Shown: positions 47,738-56,994, counted from the stretch's first letter. The stretch: DNA of 64,000 bases from Mucilaginibacter sp. (GCF_025362475.1 NZ_JANYGH010000059.1:23912-87911); one strand, 5' to 3'. Notes: generated by a model not told the origin, from the letters alone. Translations and numbers: made by a program.

Positions 47738-50700
47738 ATGAGACTGCGAAGTCTGTTTAATACCCTATTTCTTTTCCTGATATCTACCAATGTTTTTGGA
47801 CAACAGGATGTGGAATTGCATATTAATGCCCATTTTCTCCCAAACAAAAAAATATTAAAGGTAAAACGGGACTTCAATGATCCGTACGTTTGGGTGCTTG
47901 CTGAGAACAACGAAGTGTACCGTGTTAACAGCACCGATAACACCATTGATGATTTTTCAAATAGATTTACAGATTACCATAATTATCTTTTTACAGATAT
48001 AGCTGGGTTAAGCGGAGACGTGGCCTACATTGCTGTAAACAGCAATGCTGTCATTGAATATAAAAATGAAAGATTGAAAATAATTTCTGAAAGCTATGGG
48101 CTGCTAGATAAAGTAAATACAATAGGTATCGATTACACCAAACGATTTTTAACGGAAACGGCTGATGTTTTACTGATAGGAACAACTAAAGGGCTTTACC
48201 GTTATAATATTGATTCCGACAAATTGATATTAAGCTCGGACCCCAATGATAGTCAGGTCTACGAAGCCAACTACAGGAAACTGATGTTCAGTGGTACCTA
48301 TTATATACATAATGTAGGTTTTGACACGGTCAATTACCAGCCCACAGAACTCATCGGAGACCGCTACATCTTTCCTTACTTCGTCTGGCAAAATGAAAAG
48401 ACCTTTGGAACCAAGATTAACACAGCATATTATGCCACTTCGATGATCTATGATTTTCATGATCACGCCAATTATGTCAATATGTTTTGGGGAAATGACC
48501 GGGGAATGTTCCAGATAAACGGGAATGAAAGTTTCAGTGCGACCTGGCCGCATAAGCATTATCTTTCCGGGATAGAAGTCAATAAGATCACGGGAGTTTA
48601 TGGGCTGGCAGCATTCGGGAATGGCCATGCTTTTTTTGATCCCGGCATTATCAAAGAAACTTTGCTTGTCGGCACCAATACCGGCTTGTATTTCAGTAGT
48701 TCCATTTATGACTATTATGGTAATAATGACCAGCTTAATAATTTTAGCCTTTTTTATTTTAAAGATTTAGGGCAGGTCAAGGTGAACGATATATCGGTCA
48801 ATACAAAATCGATCGTTGAGCCCGTTTGCGAAGATGGCATTTGGCTTGCCACTGATGAAGGGCTTTACCTGGTAAAAACGGATTATTCCAAATTTCTCAA
48901 TGCCCAGACCGCCAAACTGGTAACTTTCAAAGATGAATTCCCTGATGTGGCCACGAAGAAGATATGCGCCGGCGAAAAGGCCGATCTGATCGCCGATTCT
49001 TATAGTACGGGGAATGCTGCCGTGCAATGGTATAAAAATGACATGGAACTGGTCGGTCAAAGTAAAACTACCCTCGAAGTGGATAAGCCGGGCGAATACT
49101 ACGCGGTATTGTATGATCCCTGCCAGAATATCCATTTCGAAAGTAATCATTTAATCGTGGAAGTGATCTCTGCCCCTATAATTGCCTTTGATTACCCGGA
49201 AAAAAAAGAATATTGTGATTCGGCAGCAGTGACCCTTCAAACGGAGAATAGCACGGCCTACCACTATCGTTGGTTCAGGGATAGTACGCAGTTGAGTGAT
49301 ACCACCTATAGGTTAGTGGTTTCCCAAAATGGCAGGTACCGGGTCGAGGTTAGCGCTTGTGCAGGTTCCTGGGTTTCATCAAAGCAAACAGAAGTTGAAC
49401 TCATTAATTTACCCGAACCGTCAATTTCGCCCAATAGGGTAACTTATTGCCAGGGAGATATCGCCCGGCTGTCAGCTAATATTTCGCCTGATTCGACCTT
49501 TGATTTTAGTTGGTACTGCAATGGTGAGCAAGTGCCAGGTACTTTAAATCAAATAGCCATAGATGTATCGATAAAAGGTGATTACGTGATTAAATTGGCC
49601 GCAAAATCGAGATATTGTTTGAGGTTTTCTTCAACCTATCATCTGTCATTTGTTCAGGCCCCGTTAGCGGTATTTAATTACCCGGATACCCTAAAACTGT
49701 GTAATCAAAGCAACACCATATTGAAGACCGTATTTACACCAGGGTATCATTATCGATGGTATAAAAATATGGTTTTAACAGGAGTGGCAAATGAGGAGTT
49801 CAATGTACAGGAAAATGGAAACTATCAGTTCGAGGTAAGCACGTGCGAGGGTAGCTGGCTTCTATCAAAGGCTGTATATGTCGAATTTAATAAAACACCA
49901 TTACCCACGATAATAAAAGATAAGCCAGTTTATTGTGTGGGTGATGTTGCAACGCTTAACGCGGGTATCACACGGAGTACCAACTACCACGTTATTTGGA
50001 CAATCGATGACGAGCCGGCTACTGAATGGAACGACCATGTAGTCATTAAAACAACCAAGCCGGGAAATTATAAGGTTAGGGTGGTGAATAGCCAACAGGG
50101 AAATTGTTTGGAAATTTCGAATGATGTTGAAGTAAAATTTGTTCCGAGGCCGGAGATCACACTCCATACAGATTCCAATAAAACTCTTTGTGAAGGTCAA
50201 TCACTGGAACTAATGGCTATGCACACTAAAGGCGAAATTAAATGGTTCAACGGAGCTTCTTCTGATAAAATTACTGTAAACCGTTCAGGGATTTATAACG
50301 TTTCCATTACTTCTGCTTCGGGGTGTACTGCGGATACGAGTTTAACGGTTTATTTTAACCCTAAACCGATTATTAATCTGAGCGATACGACGATATGTAT
50401 GGCGATTCATGAAGAAATCTTATTGACTGCACCAAAGGGTTTAGCGAGCTATAGCTGGAACGGTATTCCCGGAACCAATATTTTCAGGACGAACCACCCG
50501 CAAATTATAAATCTTACAGTTACCGATAACCATGGTTGTGAAGCTTCAAAGCAAATACTCGTTTCAGAGCTCTGTGGAGAGAGTAAGATACCAAACACAT
50601 TTACACCAAATGGGGACGGGGTAAACGATACCTGGGCTATTCCTTCCTTACAAGATGATCCCAAAGTTTTGGTGCGGGTTTTTAACCGGTACGGTACCCT

Positions 50701-50842
50701 GGTTTATCGAAGTAAGGGGTATAGCAATTTCTGGAATGGACTATCAGGAGGAAAACGTCTTCCTAATGCTGTTTATTATTACCTGATTTCAAGAGGAGCG
50801 GGGAAGCCCCTCCTGAGTGGTTTCGTTGCTATCCTGTATTAG
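47738..50842 (+). CDS. Large surface protein with propeller-like head, Ig-like repeats and CHU_C C-terminus
   Basis: 1034 residues. Signal peptide (LFNTLFLFLISTNVFG, then QQDVE). Residues about 25-390 are beta-rich and propeller-like (for example DVLLIGTTKGLYRYNID and LLVGTNTGLYFSSS). From about 400 to 945 there are seven Ig-like repeats, each with a conserved Cys near the start and a Trp-Tyr/Phe core, such as VQWYKNDMEL and YRWFRDSTQL. The end, IPNTFTPNGDGVNDTWAIP then VFNRYGTLVY, is the gliding-motility-associated CHU_C domain, used for type IX secretion and surface display. It lies 99 bases before the secretion-like operon. Confidence 0.85.
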   Translation: MRLRSLFNTLFLFLISTNVFGQQDVELHINAHFLPNKKILKVKRDFNDPYVWVLAENNEVYRVNSTDNTIDDFSNRFTDYHNYLFTDIAGLSGDVAYIAVNSNAVIEYKNERLKIISESYGLLDKVNTIGIDYTKRFLTETADVLLIGTTKGLYRYNIDSDKLILSSDPNDSQVYEANYRKLMFSGTYYIHNVGFDTVNYQPTELIGDRYIFPYFVWQNEKTFGTKINTAYYATSMIYDFHDHANYVNMFWGNDRGMFQINGNESFSATWPHKHYLSGIEVNKITGVYGLAAFGNGHAFFDPGIIKETLLVGTNTGLYFSSSIYDYYGNNDQLNNFSLFYFKDLGQVKVNDISVNTKSIVEPVCEDGIWLATDEGLYLVKTDYSKFLNAQTAKLVTFKDEFPDVATKKICAGEKADLIADSYSTGNAAVQWYKNDMELVGQSKTTLEVDKPGEYYAVLYDPCQNIHFESNHLIVEVISAPIIAFDYPEKKEYCDSAAVTLQTENSTAYHYRWFRDSTQLSDTTYRLVVSQNGRYRVEVSACAGSWVSSKQTEVELINLPEPSISPNRVTYCQGDIARLSANISPDSTFDFSWYCNGEQVPGTLNQIAIDVSIKGDYVIKLAAKSRYCLRFSSTYHLSFVQAPLAVFNYPDTLKLCNQSNTILKTVFTPGYHYRWYKNMVLTGVANEEFNVQENGNYQFEVSTCEGSWLLSKAVYVEFNKTPLPTIIKDKPVYCVGDVATLNAGITRSTNYHVIWTIDDEPATEWNDHVVIKTTKPGNYKVRVVNSQQGNCLEISNDVEVKFVPRPEITLHTDSNKTLCEGQSLELMAMHTKGEIKWFNGASSDKITVNRSGIYNVSITSASGCTADTSLTVYFNPKPIINLSDTTICMAIHEEILLTAPKGLASYSWNGIPGTNIFRTNHPQIINLTVTDNHGCEASKQILVSELCGESKIPNTFTPNGDGVNDTWAIPSLQDDPKVLVRVFNRYGTLVYRSKGYSNFWNGLSGGKRLPNAVYYYLISRGAGKPLLSGFVAILY

Positions 50843-50899
50843 AAAATAGTTTCGATAAATTAATGTTTAAAGACATTAACTTTAATATAATTTATTACC

Positions 50900-50918
50900 T
50901 TGGTAATATAATTACCAA
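50900..50918. promoter_or_regulatory. Perfect 19-base palindrome before the pseudopilin operon
   Basis: TTGGTAAT, ATA, ATTACCAA at 50900-50918, 23 bases before the GTG start at 50942. A further ATTACC lies just downstream. It is a good candidate operator for control of the secretion-like operon. Confidence 0.55.
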
Positions 50919-50941
50919 TTACCTAAGCCAATTCATAGCCA

Positions 50942-51367
50942 GTGAAATTTTACAAGCCTAATTTAAAGCATCGTTTAAAAGCATACTCATTGACGGAGAT
51001 CATGATCGTTCTGGTCATTATCGGGATCCTTGTTTTGTTGGCCTTACCTATCTTAATACCCTTGATATCCAAAGCTAAAAGCACAGAGGCCAAGTTACAA
51101 CTGGGGCATTTGCAAATGTTAGAGCAAAACTACTTTTATGAGCATTCAAGATATTCGAAGGATTTGTCCGAGATTGGTTTTATACAGGAAAAGCTGACAA
51201 CGGAAAATACGGCTGGCCGCGCAAATTATCGTATTGATATTAAAAATGTGACGAGTACCGGCTTTACGGCCACTGCAACTGCTGTAGTAGATTTTAATGC
51301 TAATGGCACTTTTAATGTATGGGAAATTAATGAAAATAAGGATTTAAAAGAAGTAACACCGGATTAA
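50942..51367 (+). CDS. Type II secretion/type IV pilus pseudopilin (GspG-like)
   Basis: 141 residues; GTG start at 50942, the only one in frame at the right distance. It has a class III signal: positively charged leader, then KAYSLTEIMIVLVIIGILVL. Predicted cleavage is A14|Y15, with the conserved Glu at +5 (E19). The -1 residue is Ala instead of the usual Gly. The C-terminal globular part, with TGFTATATAVVDFNANGTFN, resembles GspG-type subunits. The subunit would polymerise into a periplasmic pseudopilus. It is the first gene of the operon, and the peptidase gene begins 2 bases after it. Confidence 0.86.
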   Translation: MKFYKPNLKHRLKAYSLTEIMIVLVIIGILVLLALPILIPLISKAKSTEAKLQLGHLQMLEQNYFYEHSRYSKDLSEIGFIQEKLTTENTAGRANYRIDIKNVTSTGFTATATAVVDFNANGTFNVWEINENKDLKEVTPD

Positions 51368-51368
51368 C

Positions 51369-51899
51369 GTGCTGCTTATAATTCAATTTTTTATTTTGGG
51401 AATATTAATCTGGATATTTATCCAGGACCTATTGTATCAATTAGTAAACTGGATTTTGTTTCCGGCGCTGGTTTTAGGACTTTTATGCTATCGACTCCTT
51501 TTTACCGGTATCAGCGATATCGGGACAGTTGCCTTTGAAAACCTGGTTTTTCTGCTTTTGCAATTGGGGTTGCTGACTTTTTATTTGTCAATAAGGAGGA
51601 AAAGGTTGGTTTTTCTGACCTCTTCGAATTTGTTGAATTGGGGCGACATTATTTTTCTGGTATCAGTTGCTTGTTATTTTTCATTGTATAATTATATCCT
51701 CTTTTATGCGCTCAGTTTGCCATTAATATTGTTTTTATGGGTTTTAATTAAACCTTTATTTAAAAGTAAATTTATTCCACTTGCCGGTCTGCAGTCAGTG
51801 TTGTTAGCTATTTGCTTGGCATTAGACTGGTGGGTAATACGATTGGGTTTAACGGAGGATTTTTGGGTTTGGCATTACTATTTATTATGGATACAATAG
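51369..51899 (+). CDS. Minimal prepilin peptidase-like protein (A24 family)
   Basis: 176 residues with a GTG start, about six membrane segments. The two aspartates of the A24 aspartyl peptidases are visible: D20 (IFIQDLLYQLVNW, equivalent to the DLRxRxIPNW segment) and D93 (NWGDIIFLVS, equivalent to GxGD). The N-terminal methylase domain of normal GspO/PilD is absent, so this is a catalytic-domain-only form. It would cleave the pseudopilin encoded just upstream. Overlaps the ATPase start by 13 bases. Sequence divergence leaves some doubt about activity. Confidence 0.75.
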   Translation: MLLIIQFFILGILIWIFIQDLLYQLVNWILFPALVLGLLCYRLLFTGISDIGTVAFENLVFLLLQLGLLTFYLSIRRKRLVFLTSSNLLNWGDIIFLVSVACYFSLYNYILFYALSLPLILFLWVLIKPLFKSKFIPLAGLQSVLLAICLALDWWVIRLGLTEDFWVWHYYLLWIQ

Positions 51900-53320
51900 G
51901 AAAAGTAACGTTAGAGACAGATATAGTTCACCTTTTAGCAAAAGAGCAGGTATGGCACTATCAGGTCTTGCCAAAGACTGTTTCAGCGGAAAGTTTGGAA
52001 CTTTATTGCGAGCAAGGAAAAGGTTCGGCCAGCCTCATCGCTGAATTGGAAATTGTACTCAACAAAAAAGTAAAATTAACCCCTCTTCCTGCCGGTGAAA
52101 TCATCAGGCTAATGGCTACCTATTACCAAAAGGAAAAAGACGCCAACGATTCGGCATTTATTACCCCTAATTTAGTCGACGACGATTTTCTGGTTACCCT
52201 GATTAAGGAAGCGAAAAGTCTTAAAAGTAGTGATATCCATATCGAAAGATATGAAGATAAATGCAGAGCGCGTTTTCGAATAGATGGTGTACTGGTCGAA
52301 CGTTATATATTAAAAGGCGACGACTATCCGGCATTGATCAATAAAATTAAGATAGCTGCAGATCTGGATATTGCACAGAAACGACTTCCACAGGATGGAA
52401 GGATCAATTTCAGCAGGGAAGAATTTAAGTTTGATATACGGGTTTCTGTTTTACCAGCTTTGTATGGTGAGAAGGCGGTGTTGAGGCTGTTGAATAATGA
52501 CGCCACGAATATCGATCTGAACAGTTTGGGCTTTTCGGGAAATGATCTTGATAATTATTTGCAAGGTGTAAAAAGACCCAACGGCATTTTACTGATCAGC
52601 GGTCCCACGGGTTCCGGTAAGACTACTACGCTATATGCAACCCTTAAATTGTTAAACAAAACAAACCGGAATATTTTAACAATTGAAGATCCCATTGAAT
52701 ATACCCTGGAGGGTGTTAACCAGGTACAGTTAAAGGAGAATATAGGTTTTACTTTCCCAATGGCCTTGAAGACCTTTATGCGGCAAGATCCCGACATTAT
52801 TATGGTAGGGGAGATCAGGGACGTGGAAACTGCAAATATGGCGATCCGCGCGGCCCTCACCGGTCATTTAGTCCTGTCCACTATTCATACTAATTCTGCC
52901 TGGGGTACGATCTCCCGCCTGATCGATATGGGTATCCCGTCTTATCTTTTGTCAGATACCTTGAACACAACGGTAGCACAACGGTTAATTCGCCTTTTAT
53001 GTCCGGCTTGTAAAAAAAAGATGGATTTTGATGTTTCGCTATTCCCAAAGCAATTTAAACCGGAAAAGGAAATCAACTATCATTATGGGCCGGTAGGATG
53101 CGAAAAATGTTATTTCACCGGGTTTAAAGGTAGAAAGGCTATTTATGAGGTGATTCCGATGGATTATGAACTATCCAACGAAATAAAAAAGGGGAATCTT
53201 GATGTGAGGAAACTTTTAAAGGCCCGGGGGATCCAGACACTTGCTGCGAACGCTCTTCAGGTTTTTACAGATGGCTTAACATCAATGGAAGAAATTTTTC
53301 CAATGTTATTTAATAATTAA
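51887..53320 (+). CDS. Type II secretion/type IV pilus assembly ATPase (GspE/PilB)
   Basis: 477 residues from the ATG at 51887 (MDTIGKVTLETDIVHLLAKE), within the end of the peptidase gene; an earlier in-frame ATG at 51812 lies deep in that gene. N-terminal domain (1-100), then SSDIHIERYED, Walker A SGPTGSGKTTT (239-246), Asp box TIEDPIEYTLEGVNQVQL, Walker B-like PDIIMVGEIRD (about 302) and the His box TGHLVLSTIHTN. Four cysteines (CPACKKK and CEKC) form the zinc site seen in GspE and PilB. It powers pseudopilus extension in the cytoplasm. Confidence 0.95.
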   Translation: MDTIGKVTLETDIVHLLAKEQVWHYQVLPKTVSAESLELYCEQGKGSASLIAELEIVLNKKVKLTPLPAGEIIRLMATYYQKEKDANDSAFITPNLVDDDFLVTLIKEAKSLKSSDIHIERYEDKCRARFRIDGVLVERYILKGDDYPALINKIKIAADLDIAQKRLPQDGRINFSREEFKFDIRVSVLPALYGEKAVLRLLNNDATNIDLNSLGFSGNDLDNYLQGVKRPNGILLISGPTGSGKTTTLYATLKLLNKTNRNILTIEDPIEYTLEGVNQVQLKENIGFTFPMALKTFMRQDPDIIMVGEIRDVETANMAIRAALTGHLVLSTIHTNSAWGTISRLIDMGIPSYLLSDTLNTTVAQRLIRLLCPACKKKMDFDVSLFPKQFKPEKEINYHYGPVGCEKCYFTGFKGRKAIYEVIPMDYELSNEIKKGNLDVRKLLKARGIQTLAANALQVFTDGLTSMEEIFPMLFNN

Positions 53321-53329
53321 AAGTTTCAA

Positions 53330-55258
53330 ATGTTAAAAAAAATTACTTGCTTAATTCTTATAATCTTATTTAATATCAGTTTACGCCTTTGTGCACAGCA
53401 ACAGGATCGGATAGGTCAACTACAGTATAAGCTGGATACGTTAGGGAGGACGGTACCTGGGCTTAACCAAAAGGTTCAATTATTGGTGACAGGGGTTTCT
53501 GTAAAAGAATATCTTAATGCATTGGCAAGGGCAAATAATCTGAGTATCAGTTGCGATCCTGTGCTGAATTTTACTATTTATGATACATTTAATGGAGTTA
53601 CCGCTTCGAACATCATAATATTGTTGGCACAAAAATACAATTTGGAAATAAATGTAGTGGGGGCAATTCTATACGTAACCCCTTTTAGAGATCCAAACTC
53701 ATTTTTACCCATGCCTTCTAAAGAGATTGATGCACAATATAACCAAGCGAACAATACGCTGTCATTTTCGCTGGTCAATGACAGCCTTCCTGCGGTAAGC
53801 AAGAAAATTACACAGCTTTCCGGTAAGAACATTATTATCCCCGGGTCATTGCAAAGCAAAAAGGTGTCCGCATTCATACGTAATGCCCCTTTTGACATTG
53901 CGATGGAAAAGCTTGCTTACGCTAATGATATCAAAATGAGCCGCACCAATGATAATTTTTACCTGTTTCAGCCATTGGAGGAAAATGAAGAGTTATATAT
54001 CAATGGAGACAAGAATACATCTGTAAGAAAAGTAGTGAGAAACGTCCAACAAAGTTTAAGTGGAACATCCGGTGTTTCTGTGAGAGTTGTGAACGGACAT
54101 AAATTGATCTCAGCTGATGCGGTAAATACGCCGATTATTGACCTCGTAAAGCAGGCTTCACAGGAAACAAACAGTAACTATTCGATATATTCGGAAATAA
54201 AGGGTATAATCACACTGCACGTTTCGGATATCAGTTACGATTCCTTTTTGAACATACTCTTTAAAAGCACTGAGTACACTTTTCATTCTGAAGAAGGGGT
54301 ATATTTAATGGGAGATCGGAAGCTATCAGGCCTAAGGACCTTTAAAGCAATTCATTTACAAAACCGACCGATTGATACCCTTTTCAGTATGATACCCAAT
54401 GAATGGAAAAAGGGAATTGAAGTGCAGGAGTTTCGGGAGCAAAATACCTTATTATTATCAGGCTCAAGTGCCCAGATTGCTGAAATTGAAAATATGATAA
54501 AACAGTTGGACAAGCTGGTGCCAGTTGTTTTAATCGAGGTTACCATGATCGATGTACATAAAACAAGGAATGTCTCAACCGGGATCTCGGCAGGAGTCTC
54601 CGATAGTGTGAAAACTGGTGGCTCAGTGTTACCAGGCCTTAATTATACATTTGGAACTAAAGGAGTAAATGATTTCTTAAATAGTCTCGGTAAGCTTACT
54701 TCCCTTAACCTAGGGCATGTAGTTCCGAATTTTTATGTCAATCTCAAGGCGCTTGAAGCCAATAATAATGTAGATGTGCGGTCTGTGCCGCAATTATCTA
54801 CTTTAAATGGACATTCAGCCATCTTGAGTATTGGAAGTCGGAGATATTATAAAAATACCACACAAAATGTCTTTCCTTCCATAACCACTTCACAGTCTAT
54901 CTTTACGAATGTCTACCAGGAAGTAAATGCTAATTTGTCTATTTCTATTAAACCAGTTGTTTCGGGAGATGACCAGGTTACCCTGGGTATAAACGTAAAT
55001 ATTTCTGATTTTACCGCTTTCCCTACTGATGGTTCCCCTCCACCTCAGGCTATCAGTAAATTTGAAACTATTCTAAGAGTGCACAACGAGGATACAATTG
55101 TTTTGGGAGGGCTGGAAAGGACTGAAAGCGATGATAGTGGCTCTGGAATTCCGCTTTTGTCAAGGATCCCTATATTAAAGTGGATTTTTAGCAGCCGGTC
55201 GAAAACAAATTCTAAAATAGTTACGGTTCTTTTCATCAAGTCTACTATAATCCGCTAA
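53330..55258 (+). CDS. Secretin, outer-membrane channel (GspD/PilQ type)
   Basis: 642 residues with a signal peptide (ITCLILIILFNISLRLCA, then QQQ). N-terminal periplasmic domains, including one resembling STN/N0 (about 38-115), are followed by N-domain repeats, then the secretin core from about 395: VPVVLIEVTMIDVHKTRN, VRSVPQLSTLNGHSAILSIG, TIVLGGLERTESD and the signature GSGIPLLSRIPILKWIF. It would form the outer-membrane gate. No pilotin gene is seen. It begins 9 bases after the ATPase gene. Bacteroidota seldom carry this family in such a context. Confidence 0.93.
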   Translation: MLKKITCLILIILFNISLRLCAQQQDRIGQLQYKLDTLGRTVPGLNQKVQLLVTGVSVKEYLNALARANNLSISCDPVLNFTIYDTFNGVTASNIIILLAQKYNLEINVVGAILYVTPFRDPNSFLPMPSKEIDAQYNQANNTLSFSLVNDSLPAVSKKITQLSGKNIIIPGSLQSKKVSAFIRNAPFDIAMEKLAYANDIKMSRTNDNFYLFQPLEENEELYINGDKNTSVRKVVRNVQQSLSGTSGVSVRVVNGHKLISADAVNTPIIDLVKQASQETNSNYSIYSEIKGIITLHVSDISYDSFLNILFKSTEYTFHSEEGVYLMGDRKLSGLRTFKAIHLQNRPIDTLFSMIPNEWKKGIEVQEFREQNTLLLSGSSAQIAEIENMIKQLDKLVPVVLIEVTMIDVHKTRNVSTGISAGVSDSVKTGGSVLPGLNYTFGTKGVNDFLNSLGKLTSLNLGHVVPNFYVNLKALEANNNVDVRSVPQLSTLNGHSAILSIGSRRYYKNTTQNVFPSITTSQSIFTNVYQEVNANLSISIKPVVSGDDQVTLGINVNISDFTAFPTDGSPPPQAISKFETILRVHNEDTIVLGGLERTESDDSGSGIPLLSRIPILKWIFSSRSKTNSKIVTVLFIKSTIIR

Positions 55259-55263
55259 CACTG

Positions 55264-56472
55264 ATGTTGTCGAAATACTATAATTTTGATAAAGCTTTGG
55301 GACTTTCGCTTACCATTGGTGATGGCGCTACATCATTTGCCGGTTGCCAGATGGTAAAAAAGGGAAACGCAATTGATATAGAAAAAACGGCTTTTGATAT
55401 CATTGTCGACGAGAATGTCAGCGAATATTTTGATAAAGCTTATCCCGTCTGTTTAAATCTGCAGGGAAAAGGTATATTATACAAACAACTTGGTGCCCAT
55501 GACCAGTTTAACGCGACTAATTTTAATAAGATACTGCCGGGTGCAGTTTTTACCGATTTTTATATCCAACTGTTTAATTCTGGTAATAAAACCTTTTTAG
55601 CCACGATTAGGAAAACAGAGGCTGACAGATGGATCTCACTATTGGTTGAACAAGGTTTCAAGGTGCTGATGTTAAACTTGGGGCCGTTCCCCGTTCAGCC
55701 GGTACTTGGCCAAATGAATTTTTACGGGAAGGAGTTCGTTTTTGATGGAAATATGATAATGGTGGATGAATCCGGTAACTGGTTGGATTTTGAATATGAT
55801 CCATCCTTTTCCGCTCGGTATGTGTTAAAAGTTGGACTCGAAACGTTGGATCAAAAAATCATTTTACCTTATGCGTCGGCTTTTCAGTTAATATTGAATG
55901 GTAAGGTTAAACAGGTAGAGGTAGCTGTCGCTGAACAGGATAATGTTTTACGCACAGCCTTAAAAGACAGGAGAATAAAAGTAATGTTAGTGTTGGTGCT
56001 TTTGTGTGTTTTTTTTATGCTGTTAATTAATTTCATGGTATTTTCTTGGTTGTATTCAACTAATGAGAAACTGGGTGGTCAAATTGCAGTTTCTTCTCAG
56101 AATGTTTCTGACCTGCAAGGCTTGCAAGATAAAATTAAACGCCAGGAATTATTGTTACACGATTTGGGATGGGATAAAGGCATTGATAAAGCAATGTTGC
56201 TGGACCAATTGGCATCATTACTGCCAATTGGTTTGACCTGGGCGGAGGTCGATGTTAACCCGATTGATCTTAAAAATAGCAAACGGTCCCAAATTCTAAA
56301 CTTTAATGATCATAAAATCAGGGTCTCAGGATTTTCCGAACAAGTGATCCCTGTTAATGAATGGATGGCAAGGATCAAGACCAAAAAATGGGTAAAAAGT
56401 GTTGAACTGGAAAATTACAGTTATAACAGCGAATTAAACACCGGACAATTTATTGTACTTATTTCTTATTGA
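55264..56472 (+). CDS. Inner-membrane assembly protein, GspL/PilM-PilN-like
   Basis: 402 residues. The N-terminal 235 residues form a cytosolic domain (begins FDKALGLSLTIGDGATSFA) that could be the actin-like PilM/GspL fold. One membrane helix (about 238-262, MLVLVLLCVFFMLLINFMVF) follows, then a coiled coil (NVSDLQGLQDKIKRQELLL) and a small ferredoxin-like domain of PilN type (KIRVSGFSEQVIPVNEWMAR and WVKSVELENYSYN). This order matches a PilM-PilN fusion, that is GspL. It would couple the ATPase to the periplasmic pseudopilus base. Assignment is by architecture and gene order; sequence identity is low. Confidence 0.75.
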   Translation: MLSKYYNFDKALGLSLTIGDGATSFAGCQMVKKGNAIDIEKTAFDIIVDENVSEYFDKAYPVCLNLQGKGILYKQLGAHDQFNATNFNKILPGAVFTDFYIQLFNSGNKTFLATIRKTEADRWISLLVEQGFKVLMLNLGPFPVQPVLGQMNFYGKEFVFDGNMIMVDESGNWLDFEYDPSFSARYVLKVGLETLDQKIILPYASAFQLILNGKVKQVEVAVAEQDNVLRTALKDRRIKVMLVLVLLCVFFMLLINFMVFSWLYSTNEKLGGQIAVSSQNVSDLQGLQDKIKRQELLLHDLGWDKGIDKAMLLDQLASLLPIGLTWAEVDVNPIDLKNSKRSQILNFNDHKIRVSGFSEQVIPVNEWMARIKTKKWVKSVELENYSYNSELNTGQFIVLISY

Positions 56473-56475
56473 TAT

Positions 56476-56994
56476 ATGTTAAAAAGCAAGGTCATAAAAA
56501 AAGAGTATTTGCTGGTCGCCGGTTCTTTGCTATTGCTGTTAAGCTATGAATTGGCATTTAAACGCACCTATGTGGCCTGGAGACAGTACCGCCGTTTAGA
56601 GGAACAATTAAGTCCTCAGGCTGATTTTAGATATCAACCTGGCTTCCTGGAAAGAAAGAGCAAAAACCTTGATAAACTGATCGGTTTGTATCGGGTCGAT
56701 ACGGCAGAACTGAAAGATGTGGTTATTGGTACGGTAGCAAATAAAGCGGCTAAGCTAAATGTCAGGTTAAGTGGAGTTCCAGCACAAGGTGATGATCTGC
56801 AACTAGATGGGTTTAATATCCAGCAGCTTGATTTGGAGGGTGAATATTTTTCCTTGCTCAAACTGATAAAAAGCCTCCAGGGAACGGAGCAAATCGGCAT
56901 GGTCAGGTCTGTTGTTTTGGTTTCAAAAAAGAATGAGGGTAAAGACGGGAAAGTAAATATTTCAATGAAAATCTATCTGGAAAGTATTAAATAA
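56476..56994 (+). CDS. Inner-membrane assembly protein, GspM/PilO-like
   Basis: 172 residues. One N-terminal membrane helix (EYLLVAGSLLLLLSYELAF, about 9-27), then a coiled coil (VAWRQYRRLEEQLS) and a small alpha/beta domain with QQLDLEGEYFSLLKLIKSLQ, the pattern of PilO and GspM ferredoxin-like domains. The gene is 3 bases after the GspL-like gene, and it is the last of the operon. It would form the periplasmic scaffold with the upstream protein. No gene of the GspF/PilC platform type is found in the operon. Confidence 0.78.
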   Translation: MLKSKVIKKEYLLVAGSLLLLLSYELAFKRTYVAWRQYRRLEEQLSPQADFRYQPGFLERKSKNLDKLIGLYRVDTAELKDVVIGTVANKAAKLNVRLSGVPAQGDDLQLDGFNIQQLDLEGEYFSLLKLIKSLQGTEQIGMVRSVVLVSKKNEGKDGKVNISMKIYLESIK

